Shown here: piece by piece, positions 40,620 to 52,400 of the stretch | How positions within the stretch are numbered: the stretch's first letter is position 1 | Layout: every line of letters begins with the position of its first letter | DNA from: Closterium sp. Naga37s-1 | Taxonomy: Eukaryota; Streptophyta; Zygnematophyceae; Desmidiales; Closteriaceae | Assembly (NCBI GenBank): GCA_947471745.1 | Contig: CANJKZ010000518.1 | Coordinates: 124,001-188,000 of the forward strand | Reading direction: 5' to 3' | DNA: 64,000 nucleotides | The notes under the pieces: generated by a model | Databases searched by the model: none | Told to the model about the DNA's origin: nothing | Seen by the model: the letters and a program-made list of their open reading frames with translations, nothing else | Position numbers and translations under genes: made by a program

Positions 40620-43600
40620 CATTTTTATACCGATGCGGATTTCGCAGCTTTCTGGTCTCACGAACGCCCTTATAGATGGGCGTCTTCTTGCGGCGGGCTC
40701 GTCAAAAGTTATTAGGAGCTGGAAACTGATTGCAGGGTACTTAGGACACTGGCAAAAATGATCGTGCATGGCGGTCCATGATTTGAATAACTTCGCTTCA
40801 CATTTTATACCGCTGCGGATTTCGCAGCTTTCTGGTCTCACGAACGCCCTTATAGGGGGGCGGTTCTTCTTGCGGCGGGCTCGTCTAAAGTTATTACGAG
40901 CTGGAAACTAACTGCTGGGTACTTAGGACACTGGCAAAGATGATCGTGCATGGCGGTCTATGATTTGAATAACTTCGCTTCACATTTTATACCGCTGCGG
41001 ATTTCGCAGCTTTCTGGTCTCACGAACGCCCTTATAGGGGGGCGGTTCTTCTTGCGGCGGGCTCGTCTAAAGTTATTAGGAGCTGGAAACTGACTGCAGG
41101 GTAGTTAGGACTGTGACAAAGATGATCGTGCATGGCGGTCCATGATTTGAATAACATCGCTCCACATTTTATACCGGTGCTGATTTCGCAGCTTTCTGGT
41201 CTGACGAACGCCCTTATAGGGGGGCGGTTCTTCTTGCGGCGGGCTCGTCTAAAGTTATTAGGAGCTGGAAACTGACCGCAGAGTACTTAGGACACTGACA
41301 AAGATGATCGTGCATGGCGGTCCATGATTTGAATAACTTCGCTCCACATTTTATACCGCTGCGGATTTCGCAGCTTTCTGGTCTCACGAACGCCCTTATA
41401 GGGGGGCGGTTCTTCTTGCGGCGGGCTCGTCCAAAGTTATTAGGAGCTGGAAACTGACCGCAGGGTACTTATGACTGTGGCAAAGATGATCGTGCATGGC
41501 GGTCCATGATTTGAATAACTCCGCTTCACATTTTATGCCGGAGCGGAGTTCGCAGCTTTCTGGTCTCACGAACGCCCTTATAGGGGGGCGGTTCTTCTTG
41601 CGGCGGGCTCGTCCAAAGTTATTAGGAGCTGGAAACTGACCGCAGGGTACTTAGGACTGTGACAAAGACGATCGTGCATGGCAGTCCATGATTTGAATAA
41701 CTTCGCTTCACATTTTATACCTCTGCGGATTTCGCAGCTTTCTGGTCTCACGAACGCCCTTATAGGGGGGCGGTTCTTCTTGCGGCGGGCTCGTCTAAAG
41801 TTATTAGGATCTGGAAACTGAGCGCAGGGTATTTTGGACACTGGCAAAGATGATCGTGCATGGCGGTCCATGGTTTAAATAACTTCGCTTCACATTTTAT
41901 ACCGCTGCGGATTTCGCAGCTTTCTGGTCTCACGAACGCCCTTATAGGGGGGCGGTTCTTCTTGCACCGGGCTCGTCTGAAGTTATTAGGAGCTGGAAAC
42001 TGACCGCAGGGTACTTAGGACTGTGGCAAAGATGATCGTGCATGGCGGTCCATGATTTGAATAACTTCGCTTCACATTTTATACCGCTGCGTATTTCGCA
42101 GCTTTCTGGTCTCACGAACGCCCTTATAGGGGGGCGGTTCTTCTTGCGGCAGGCTCGTTTAAAGTTATTAGGAGCTGGAAACTGACCGCAGGGTACTTAG
42201 AACTGTGTCAAAGATGATCGTGCATGGCGGTCCATGATTTGAATAACTTCGCTTCACATTTTATACCGGTGCGGATTTCGCAGCTTTCTGGTCTGACGAA
42301 CGCCCTTATAGGGGGGCGGTTCTTCTTGCGGCGGGCTCGTCTAAAGTTATTAGGAGCTGGAAACTGATTGCAGGGTACTTAGGACACTGGCAAAAATGAT
42401 CGTGCATGGCGGTCCATGATTTGAATAACTTCGCTTCACATTTTATACCGCTGCGGATTTCGCAGCTTTCTGGTCTCACGAACGCCCTTATAGGGGGGCG
42501 GTTCTTCTTACGGCGGGCTCGTCTAAAGTTATTAGGAGCTGGAAACTGGCCGCAGGGTACTTAGGACACTGGCAAAGATGATCGTGCATGGCGGTCCATG
42601 ATTTGAATAACTTCGCTTCACATTTTATACCGCTGCGGATTTCGCAGCTTTCTGGTCTCACGAACGCCCTTATAGGGGGGCGGTTCTTCTTGCGTCGGGC
42701 TCGTCTAAAGTTATTAGGAGCTGGAAACTGGCCGCAGGGTACTTAGGACACTGGCAAAGATGATCGTGCATGGCGGTCCATGATTTGAATAACTTCGCTT
42801 CACATTTTATACCGCTGCGGATTTCACAGCTTTATGGTCTCACGAACGCCCTTATAGGGGGGCGGTTCTTCTTGCGGCGGGTTCGTCTGAAGTTATTAGG
42901 AGCTGGAAACTGACCACAGTGTACTTATCACTGTGGCAAAGATGATCGTGCATGGCGGTCCATGATTTGAATAATTTCGCTTCACATTTTATACCGCTGC
43001 GGATTTCGCAGCTTTCTGGTCTCACGAACGCCCTTATAGGGGGGCGGTTCTTCTTGCGGCGGGCTCGTCTGAAGTTATTAGGAGCTGGAAACTGACCGCT
43101 GGGTACTTAGGACACTGGCAAAGATGATCGTACATGGCGGTCCATGATTTGAATAACTTCGCTTCACATTTTATACCGCTGCAGATTCCGCAGCTTTCTG
43201 GTCTCACGAACGCCCTTATAGGGGGGCGGTTCTTCTTGCGGCGGGCTCGTCTGAAGTTATTAGGAGCTAGAAACTGACCGCAGGGTACTTAGGACACTGG
43301 CAAAGACGATCGTGCATGGCGGTCCATGATTTGAATAACTTCGCTTCACATTTTATACCGCCGCGGATTTCGCAGCTTTCTGGTCTCACGAACGCCCTTA
43401 TAGGGGGGCAGTTCTTCTTGCGGCGGGCTCGTCTGAAGTTATTAGGAGCTGGAAACTGACCGCAGGGTACTTAGGACTGTGGCAAAGATGATCGTGCATG
43501 GCGGTCCAAGATTTAAATAATTAAGCTTCACATTTTATACCGGAGCGGATTTCGCAGCTTTCTGGTTTCACGAACGCCCTTATAGGGGGGCGGTTCTTCT

Positions 43601-45649
43601 TGCGGCGGGCTCGTTTGAAGTGATTAGGAGCTGGAAACTGACCGCAGGGCACTTAGGACTGTGGCAAAGATGATCGTGCATGGCGGTCCAAGATTTGAAT
43701 AACTTCGCTTCACCTTTTATACCGGAGCGGATTTCGCAGCTTTCTGGTCTCACGAACACCCTTATAGGGGGGCGGTTCTTCTTGCGGCGGGCTCGTCTGA
43801 AGTTATTAGGAGCTGGAAACTGACCGCAGGGTACTTAGGACACTGGCAAAGACGATCGTGCATGGCGGTCCATGACTTGAATAAATTCGCTTCACATTTT
43901 ATACCGCTGCGGATTTCGCAGCTTTCTGGTCTCACGAACGCCCTTATAGGGGGGCGGTTCTTCTTGCGGCGGGCTCGTCTAAAGTTATTAGGATTTGGAA
44001 ACTGAGCGCAGGGTATTTTGGACACTGGCAAAGATGATCGTGCATGGCGGTCCATGATTTGAATAACTTCGCTTCACATTTTATACCGCTGCGGATTCCG
44101 CAGCTTTCTGGTCTCACGAACGCCCTTATAGGGGGGCGGTTCTTCTTGCGGAGGGCTCGTCTGAAGTTATTAGGAGCTGGAATCTGAACGCAGGATACGT
44201 AGGACACCGGCAAAGATGATCGTGCATGGCGGTCCATGATTTTAATAACTTCGCTTCACATTTTATACCGCTGCGGATTTCGCAGCTTTCTGGTCTCACG
44301 AACGCCCTTATAGGGGGGCGGTTCTTCTTGCGGCGGGCTCGTCTGAAGTTATTAGGAGCTGGAAACTGACCGCAGGGTACTTAGGACTGTGGCAAAGATG
44401 ATCGTGCATGACGGTCCATGATTTGAATAACTTCGCTTCACATTTTATACCGCTGCAGATTTCGCAGCTTTCTGGTCTCACGAACGCCCTTATAGGGGGG
44501 CGGTTCTTCTTGCGGCGGGCTCGTCTAAAGTTATCAGGAGCTGGAAACTAACCGCAGGGTACTAAAGACTGTGGCAAAGATGATCGTGCATGGCGGTCAA
44601 TGATTTGAAAAACTTCGCTTCACATTTTATGCCGGAGCGGATTTCACAGCTTTCTGGTCCCACGAACGCCCTTATAGGGGGGCGGTTCTTCTTGCGGCGG
44701 GCTCGTCTAAAGTTATTAGGAGCTGGAAACTGAGCGCTGGAAACTTAGGACACTGGCAGAGATGATCGTGCATGGCGGTCCATGATTTGAATAACTTCGC
44801 TTCACATTTTATACCGGTGCAGATTTCGCAGCTTTCTGGTCTCACGAACGCCCTTATAGGTGGGCGGTTCTTCTTGCGGCGGGCTCGTCTGAAGTTATTA
44901 GGAGCTGGAAACTGACCGCAGGGTACTTAGGACACTGGCAAAGATGATCGTGCATGGCGGTCCATAATTTGAATAACTTCGCTTCACATTTTATACCGCT
45001 GCGGATTTCGCAGCTTTCTGGTCTCACGAACGCCCTTATAGGGGGGCGGTTCTCATTGCGGCGGGCTCGTCTGGGACTATTAGGAGCTGGAAACTGACCG
45101 CAGGGTACTTAGGACACTGGCAAAGATGATCGTGCATGGCGGTCCATGATTTGATTAACTTCGCTTCACATTTTATACCGCTGCAGATTTCGCAGCTTTC
45201 TGGTCCCACGAACGCCCTTATAGGGGGGCGGTTCTTCTTGCGGCGGGCTCGTCTAAAGTTATTACGAGCTGGAAACTGACTGCAGGGTACTTATGACTGT
45301 GGCAAAGATGATCGTGCATGGCGGTCCAAGATTTGAATAACTTCGGTTCACGTTTTATACCGGAGCGGATTTCGCAGCTTTCTGGTCTCACGAACGCCCT
45401 TATAGGGGGGCGGTTCTTCTTGCAGCGGGTTCGTCTGAAGTTATTAGGAGCTGGAAACTGACCGCAGAGTACTTAGGACTGTGGCAAAGACGATCGTTCA
45501 TGGCGGTCCAAGAATTGAATAACTTCGCTTCACATTCTATACCGGAGCGGATTTCGCAGCTTTCTGGTCTCACGAACGCCCTTATAGGGGGGCGGTTCTT
45601 CTTGCGGCGGGCTCGTCTGGAGTTTTTAGGAGCTGGAAACTGACCGCAG

Positions 45650-48600
45650 GGTACTTAGGACACTGGCAAAGACGATCGTGCATGGCGGTCCATGACTTGA
45701 ATAATTTCGCTTCACATTTTATACCGCTGCGGATTTCGCAGCTTTCTGGTCTCACGAACGCCCTTATAGGGGGGCGGTTCTTCTTGCACCGGGCTCGTCT
45801 GAAGTTATTAGGAGCTGGAAACTGACCGCAGGGTACTTAGGACTGTGGCAAAGATGATCGTGCATGGCGGTCCATGATTTGAATAACTTCGCTTCACATT
45901 TTATACCGCTGCGGATTTCGCAGCTTTCTGGTCTCACGAACGCCCTTATAGGTGGGCGGTTCTTCTTGCGGCGGGCTCGTCTTAAGTTATTAGGATCTGG
46001 AAACTGACCGCAGGGTACTTAGGACTGTGGCAAAGATGATCGTGCATGGCGGTCCATGATTTGAATAACTTCGCTTCACATTTTATACCGCTGCGGATTT
46101 CACAGCTTTCTGGTCTCACGAACGCCCTTATAGGGGGGCGGTTCTTCTTGCGGCGGGTTCGTCTGAAGTTATTAGGAGCTGGAAACTGACCGCAGTGTAC
46201 TTATGACTGTGGCAAAGATGAATGTGCATGGCGGTCCATGATTTGAATAACTTCGCTTCACATTTTATATCGCTGCGGATTTCGCAGCTTTCTGGTCTCA
46301 CGAACGCCCTTATAGGGGGGCGGTTCTTCTTGCGGCGGGCTCGTCTGAAGTTATTAGGAGCTGGAAACTGACCGCAGGGTACTTAAGACACTGGCAAAGA
46401 CGATCGTGCATGGCCGTCCATGACTTGAATAAATTCGCTTCACATTTTATACCGCTGCGGATTTCGCAGCTTTCTGGTCTCACGAACGCCCTTATAGGGG
46501 GGCGGTTCTTCTTGCGGCGGGCTCGTCTAAAGTTATTAGGATCTGGAAACTGACCGCAGGGTACATAGGACTGTGGCAAAGATGATCGTGCATGGCGGTC
46601 CATGATTTGAATAACTTCGCTTCACATTTTATGCCGGAGCGGATCTCACAGCTTTCTGGTCTCACGAACGCCCTTATAGGGGGGCGGTTCTTCTTGCGGC
46701 GGGCTCGTCTAAAGTTATTAGGAGCTGGAAACTGACCGCAGGGTACTTAGGACACTTGCAAAGATGATCGTGCATGGCGGTTCATGATTTGAATAGTTTC
46801 GCTTCACATTTTATACCGCTGCGGATTTCACAGCTTTCTGGTCTCACGAACGCCCTTATAGGTGGGCGGTTCTTCTTGCGGCGGGCTCGTCTAAAGTTAT
46901 TAGGAGGTGGAAACTGACCGCAGGGTACTTAGGACACTGGCAAAGACGATCGTGCATGGCGGTCCATGACTTGAATAATTTCGCTTCACATTTTATACCG
47001 CTGCGGATTTCGCAGCTTTCTGGTCTCACGAACGCCCTTATAGGGGGGCGGTTCTTCTTGCACCGGGCTCGTCTGAAGTTATTAGGAGCTGGAAACTGAC
47101 CGCAGGGTACTTAGGACTGTGGCAAAGATGATCGTGCATGGCGGTCCATGATTTGAATAACTTCGCTTCACATTTTATACCGCTGCGGATTTCGCAGCTT
47201 TCTGGTCTCACGAACGCCCTTATAGGTGGGCGGTTCTTCTTGCGGCGGGCTCGTCTTAAGTTATTAGGATCTGGAAACTGACCGCAGGGTACTTAGGACT
47301 GTGGCAAAGATGATCGTGCATGGCGGTCCATGATTTGAATAACTTCGCTTCACATTTTATACCGCTGCGGATTTCACAGCTTTCTGGTCTCACGAACGCC
47401 CTTATAGGGGGGCGGTTCTTCTTGCGGCGGGCTCGTCTGAAGTTATTAGGAGCTGGAAACTGACCGCAGGGTACTTAGGACACTGGCAAAGATGATCGTG
47501 CATGGCGGTCCATGACTTGAATAAATTCGCTTCACATTTTATACCGCTGCGGATTTCGCAGCTTTCTGGTCTCACGAACGCCTTTATAGGGGGGCGGTTC
47601 TTCTTGCGGCGGGCTCGTCTAAAGTTATTAGGATCTGGAAACTGACCGCAGGGTACTTAGGACTGTGGCAAAGATGATCGTGCATGGCGGTCCATGATTT
47701 GAATAACTTCGCTTCACATTTTATGCCGGAGCGGATTTCACAGCTTTCTGGTCTCACGAACGCCCTTATAGGGGGGCGGTTCTTCTTGCGGCGGGCTTGT
47801 CTAAAGTTATTAGGAGCTGAAAACTGACCGCAGGGTACTTAGGACACTGGCAAAGATGATCGTGCATGGCGGTTCATGATTTGAATAGTTTCGCTTCACA
47901 TTTTATACCGCTGCGGATTTCGCAGCTTTCTGGTCTCACGAACGCCCTTATAGGTGGGCGGTTCTTCTTGCGGCGGGCTCGTCTAAAGTTATTAGGAGGT
48001 GGAAACTGACCGCAGGGTACTTAGGACTGTGACAAAGATGATTGTGCATGGCGGTCCATGATTTGAATAACTTCGCTACACATCTTATACCGGTGCGGAT
48101 TTCGCAGCTTTCTGGTCTCACGAACGCCCTTCTAGGGGGGCGGTTCTTCTTGCGGCGGGCTCGTCTAAAGTTATTAGGAGCTGGAAACTGAGCGCAGGGT
48201 ATTTTGGACACTGGCAAAGATGATCGTGCATGGCGGTCCATGACTTGAATAAATTCGTTTCACATTTTATACCGCTGCGGATTTCGCAGCTTTCTGGTCT
48301 CACGAACGCCCTTATAGGGGGGCGGTTCTTCTTGCGGCGGGCTCGTCCAAAGTTATTAGGAGCTGGAAACTGACCGCTGGGTACTTAGGACACTGGCAAA
48401 GATGATCGTGCATGGCGGTCCATGATTTGAATAACTTCGCTTCACATTTTATACCGCTGCGGATTCCGCAGCTTTCTGGTCTCACGAACGCCCTTATAGG
48501 GGGGCGGTTCTTCTTGCGGCGGGCTCGTCTGAAGTTATTAGGAGCTGGAAACTGACCGCAGGGTACTTAGGACACTGGCAAAGATGATCGTGCATGGCGG

Positions 48601-49438
48601 TCCATGACTTGAATAAATTCGCTTCACATTTTATACCGCTGCGGATTTCGCAGCTTTCTGGTCTCACGAACGCCCTTATAGGGGGGCGGTTCTTCTTGCG
48701 GCGGGCTCGTCTAAAGTTATTAGGATCTGGAAACTGACCGCAGGGTACTTAGGACTGTGGCAAAGATGATCGTGCATGGCGGTCCATGATTTGAATAACT
48801 TCGCTTCACATTTTATGCCGGAGCGGATTTCACAGCTTTCTGGTCTCACGAACGCCCTTATAGGGGGGCGGTTCTTCTTGCGGCGGGCTTGTCTAAAGTT
48901 ATTAGGAGCTGGAAACTGACCGCAGGGTACTTAGGACACTGGCAAAGATGATTGTGCATGGCGGATCATGATTTGAATAGTTTCGCTTCACATTTTATAC
49001 CGCTGCGGATTTCGCAGCTTTCTGGTCTCACGAACGCCCTTATAGGTGGGCGGTTCTTCTTGCAGCGGGCTCGTCTAAAGTTATTAGGAGCTGGAAACTG
49101 ACCGCAGGGTACTTAGGACTGTGACAAAGATGATCGTGCATGGCGGTCCATGATTTGAATAACTTCGCTTCACATTTTATGCCGGAGCGGATTTCACAGC
49201 TTTCTGGTCTCACGAACGCCCTTCTAGGGGGGCGGTTCTTCTTGCGGCGGGCTCGTCTAAAGTTATTAGGAGCTGGAAACTGAGCGCAGGGTATTTTGGA
49301 CACTGGCAAAGATGATCGTGCATGGCGGTCCATGACTTGAATAAATTCGCTTCACATTTTATACCGCTGCGGATTTCGCAGCTTTCTGGTCTCACGAACG
49401 CCCTTATAGGGGGGCGGTTCTTCTTGCGGCGGGCTCGT
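45650..49438. repeat. 7- and 6-monomer higher-order repeats
   Basis: The stretch at 45661 with GACTTGAATAATTTCGC and CTTGCACCGGG recurs at 46935, an offset of 1274 bp (7 x 182). From about 46389 the pattern instead recurs every 1092 bp (6 x 182): 46389, 47481 and 48573, including the CCTTCTAGGGGGG monomer at both 48127 and 49219. The array switches unit length within a few kb. Confidence 0.82.
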
Positions 49439-49440
49439 CC

Positions 49441-52400
49441 ACGCTAGGCTTTTGTTCTTGCTATTTTGCACACGGTAGGCCCTTGTTCTTGTTATTTTGC
49501 ACACGCTAGGCCCTTGTTCTTGCTATTTTGCACATGCTAGGCCATTGTTCTTGCAATTTCGCACACGCTAGGCCCTTGTTCTTGCGATTTTGCACACGCT
49601 AGGCCCTTTTTCTTGCAATTTCGCACACGCTAGGCCCTTGTTCTTGCAATTTTGCACACGCTAGGCCCTTTTTCTTGCTATTTTACACACGCTAGGCCCT
49701 TGTTTCCATGCTATTTTGCACACGCTAGGCCCTTGTTATTCCAATTTTGCACTCGCTAGGCCCTTGTTCTTGCAATTTTGCACACACCATGCCCTTGTTC
49801 TTGCTATTTTGCACACGCCAGGCCTTTGTTCTTGCAATTTTGCACACGCTAGGCCCTTGTTCTTGCAATTTTGCACACGCCAGGCCCCTGTCCTTGCAAA
49901 TTTGCACACGCCAGGCCCTTGTTCTTGCAATTTTGCACACGCTAGGCCCTTGTTCTTGCAATTTTGCACACGCTAGGCCCCTGTTCTTGCAAATTTGCAC
50001 ACGCTACGCCCTTGTTCTTGCAATTTTGCACACGCTAGGCCCTTGTTCTTGCAATTTCGCACACGCTAGGCCCTTGTTCTTGCAATTTTGCACACGCTAG
50101 GCCTTTGTTCTTGCAATTTTGCACACGCTAGACCCTTGTTCTTGCAATTTGCACTCGCTAGGCCCTTGTTCTTGCAATTTGCACACGCTAGGCCCTTGTT
50201 CTTGCAATTTGTACTCGCTAGGCCCGTGTTCTTGCAATTTTGCACACGCCAGGCCCTTGTTCTTGCAATTTTGCACTTGCTAGGCCCTTGTTCTTGCAAT
50301 TTTGCACACGGTAGGCCCTTGTTCTTGTTATTTTGCACACGCTAAGCCCTTGTTCTTGCAATTTTGCACACGCTAGGCCCTTGTTCTTGCAATTTTGCAC
50401 ATGCTAGGCCCTTGTTCTTGCAACTTTGCACACGCTAGGCCCTTGTTCTTGCAACTTTGCACACGCTAGGCCCTTTTTTCTTGAGATTTTGCACTCGCTA
50501 GGCCCTTATTGTTGAAATTTTGCACTCGCTAGGCCCTTGTTCTTGCAATTTTGCACACGCTAGGCCCTTGTTCTTGAAATTTTGCACACGCTAGGCCCTT
50601 GTTCTTGCAATTTTGCACACGCTAGGCCCTTGTTCTTGCTTTTTTGCACACGCTAGGCCCGTGTTCTTGCTATTTTGCACACGCTAGGCCCTTGTTCTTG
50701 CTATTTTGCACACGCTAGGCCCTTGTTCTTGCAATTTTGCACACGAAAGGCCCTTGTTCTTGCTATTTTGCACACGCTAGGCCCTTGTTCTTGTAATTTT
50801 GCACACGCTAGGCCCTTGTTCTTGCAATTTTGCACACGCTAGGCCCTTGTTCTTGCAATTTTGCACACCCTAGGCCCTTGTTCTTGCAATTTTGCACACG
50901 CTAGGCCCTTGTTCTTGCAATTTTGCACACGCTAGGCCTTTGTTCTTGCAATTTTGCACTCGCTAGGCCCTTGTTCTTGCAATTTTGCGCTCGCTAGGCC
51001 CTTGTTCTTGCAATTTTGCACACGCTAGACCCTTGTTCTTGCAATTCACACTCGCTATTCCCTTGTTCTTGCAATTTGCACTCACTAGGCCTTTGTTCTT
51101 GGAATTTTGCACTCGCTAGGCCCTTGTTCTTGCAATTTTGCACACTCTAGGCCCTTGTTCTTGCAATTTTGCACACGCTAGGCCCTTGTTCTTGCAATTT
51201 TGCACACGCTAGGCCCTTGTTCTTGCAATTTTGCACACCCTAGGCCTTTGTTCTTGCAATGTTGCACTCGCTAGGCCCTTGTTCTTGCAATTTTGCGCTC
51301 GCTAGGCCCTTGTTCTTGCAATTTTGCACACGCTAGACCCTTGTTCTTGCAATACGCACTCACTAGGCCCTTGTTCTTGCAATTTGCACTCGCTAGGCCC
51401 TTGTTCTTGCAATTTTGCACTCGCTAGGCCCTTTTTCTTGCAATTTTGCACACGCTAGGCCCTTGTTCTTGCTATTTTGCACACGCTAGGCCCTTGTTTT
51501 GCAATTTTGCACACGAAAGGCCCTTGTTCTTGCTATTTTGCACACGCTAGGCCCTTGTTCTTGCTATTTTGCACACGCTGGCCCTTGTTCTTGCAATTTT
51601 GCACACGCCATGCCCTTGTTCTTGCAATTTTGCACACGCTAGGCCCTTGTTCTTGCAATTTTGCACACGCCAGGCCCCTGTTCTTGCAAATTTGCACACG
51701 CCAGGCCCTTGTTCTTGCAATTTTGCACACGCTAGGCCCTTGTTCTTGCAATTTGCACACGCTAGGCCCCTGTTGTTGCAAATTTGCACACGCTAGGCCC
51801 CTGTTGTTGCAAATTTGCACACGCTAGACCCTTGTTCTTGCAATTTGCACTCGCTAGGCCCTTGTTCTTGCAATTTGCACTCGCTAGGCCTTTGTTCTTG
51901 CAATATGCACTCGCTAGGCCCCTGTTCTTGCAATATGCACTCGCTAGGCCCCTGTTCTTGCAATTTTGCACACGCCAGGCCCTTGTTCTTGCTATTTTGC
52001 ACACGCTTGGCCCTTGTTCTTGCTATTTTGCACATGCTAGGCCCTTGTTCTTGCAATTTTGCACTCGCTAGGCCCTTGTCCTTGCAATTTTGCACACGCT
52101 ATGCCCTTGTTCTTGCAATTTTGCACACGCTAGGCCCTTATTCTTAATATTTTGCACACGCTAGGCCCTTGTTTTGCAATTTTGCACACGCTAGGCCCTT
52201 GTTCTTAATATTTTACACACGCTAGGCCCTTATTCTTGATATTTTGCACACGCTGGCCCTTGTTCTTGCAATTTTGCACTCGCTAGGCCCTTGTTCTTGC
52301 AATTTTGCACATGCCATGCACTTGTTCTTGCAATTTTGCACACGCTAGGCCCTTGTTCTTGCAATTTTGCACACGCCAGGCCCCTGTTCTTGCAAATTTG

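Larger units (their letters stand above)
39135..49438. repeat. 182-bp satellite, block 3 (about 57 monomers)
   Basis: The array continues in the same orientation from the duplicated GGTCC to an abrupt end at GGGCTCGTCC, where the 31-bp satellite starts. Variants include monomers with CCAAGATTTAAATAACTAAG and others with CTTGCACCGGG. Minus-strand frames of about 97 codons recur at multiples of 182 bp and are artefacts of the repeat. Confidence 0.97.

Noticed and set aside
14606..49395. Recurrent minus-strand ORFs of 60-240 codons in the 182-bp satellite
   Set aside because: They depend on whether a G-run is six or seven long (182 or 183 bp) and follow the repeat. There is no domain and the frame is lost between monomers.
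14636..49438. CENP-B box in the 182-bp monomer
   Set aside because: The minus strand has GTTCGTGAGACC, matching the first half of NTTCGNNNNANNCGGGN, but the CGGG half is AGAA. The match is too weak to call.
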